Shown: positions 14,824-15,000 of the stretch, one piece after another
Numbering within the stretch: the first letter of the stretch is position 1
How the letters are laid out: each line of letters begins with the position of its first letter
Origin: Methanosarcina sp.
Lineage (GTDB): Archaea > Halobacteriota > Methanosarcinia > Methanosarcinales > Methanosarcinaceae
NCBI GenBank assembly: GCA_017883485.1
Contig: JADGNM010000016.1
Location: 1-15,000 of the forward strand
Direction of reading: 5' to 3'
DNA: 15,000 bases
Program-made: the position numbers and the translations under genes
The notes under the pieces: generated by a model
The model's database searches: none
The model's input: the letters and a program-made list of their open reading frames with translations, nothing else
Told to the model about the DNA's origin: nothing

Positions 14824-15000
14824 CTGCTTGACGTAGAACAGGTTCAAAACTCCGTGACATGTGCAGGTAGTAGTGATGAAAAATGATCCGTTCTCAATTT
14901 TTTCAACATGAAGGCGGGAAGTCCCCTTCCTCGGAGGCTATCAAGCCGACAGGTGGGGGATGAAAGCCGTCAACCTCAACAAAGTAAGTTTAACAGAAAA
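14824..15000 (+). mobile_element. Possible remnant of an IS200/IS605-type tnpB 3' end
   Basis: No intact gene is present. Two short plus-strand frames read like the variable C-terminus of an archaeal TnpB: 'VEQVQNSVTCAGSSDEK' ending at a stop at 14884, and, in the next frame, 'HEGGKSPSSEAIKPTGGG' ending at 14961. One indel would join them. The 3' part has compact hairpins (GGAAG/CTTCC at 14916-14930 and GGCT/AGCC around 14936-14947), as is common at the right end of such elements. No upstream tnpB body is in the window. This rests on resemblance recalled from family patterns and is weak. Confidence 0.25.

Overview
The window reads as a chromosomal segment of a methanogenic archaeon, most likely a Methanosarcina or close relative. 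This rests on three things: strong archaeal TATA boxes and T-run terminators; the gene set (a MacB-type ABC cassette with a CARDB/S-layer-like partner, an SNF2 helicase followed by a SWIM protein, kinesin-light-chain-like TPR proteins, DUF72, a STAND-type NTPase); and moderate G+C genes separated by AT-rich spacers. The assignment is from family knowledge, not a database search. No rRNA, tRNA or CRISPR array was seen.

Layout. 1-379 (-): 5' part of a STAND/AAA-like P-loop NTPase, frameshifted at an A8 run and cut by the window edge. 753-4485 (+): a three-gene ABC cassette of ATPase, secreted/membrane-anchored CARDB-like protein (broken by one in-frame TAA) and MacB/FtsX-type permease. 4723-8911 (+): a two-gene unit, a large SNF2 helicase that is probably leaderless and a SWIM zinc-finger protein that starts 1 nt after the helicase stop. 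8857-10356 (-): a DUF2252 gene broken by one TGA where the family has Trp; its 3' end runs into the SWIM gene. 10796-12262 (-): a TPR protein. 12634-13731 (-): an orphan TaqI/type IIG-like DNA specificity domain with no methyltransferase part. 14031-14714 (-): a DUF72 protein whose leader can hide its Shine-Dalgarno. About 14824-15000: a possible remnant of an IS200/IS605-type tnpB end.

How the genes work together. The ABC cassette would use the ATPase to drive a MacB-like permease (mechanotransmission or export of a substrate at the membrane), with the CARDB protein as extracellular partner. The SNF2 and SWIM genes are translationally coupled, so they probably form a DNA-dependent ATPase complex whose DNA-contacting zinc finger is a separate polypeptide. 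The minus-strand genes on the right appear to be independent transcription units.

Two themes stand out. First, three of nine genes carry a single clean inactivating change (TAA, TGA, homopolymer frameshift) and a fourth is only the C-terminal half of its family, which suggests recent gene decay or sequence errors. Second, short tandem duplications recur: 24-nt units in both membrane partners of the ABC cassette, a 21-nt unit in the helicase, and two duplications of about 16 nt that span the stop codons of the permease and TPR genes.
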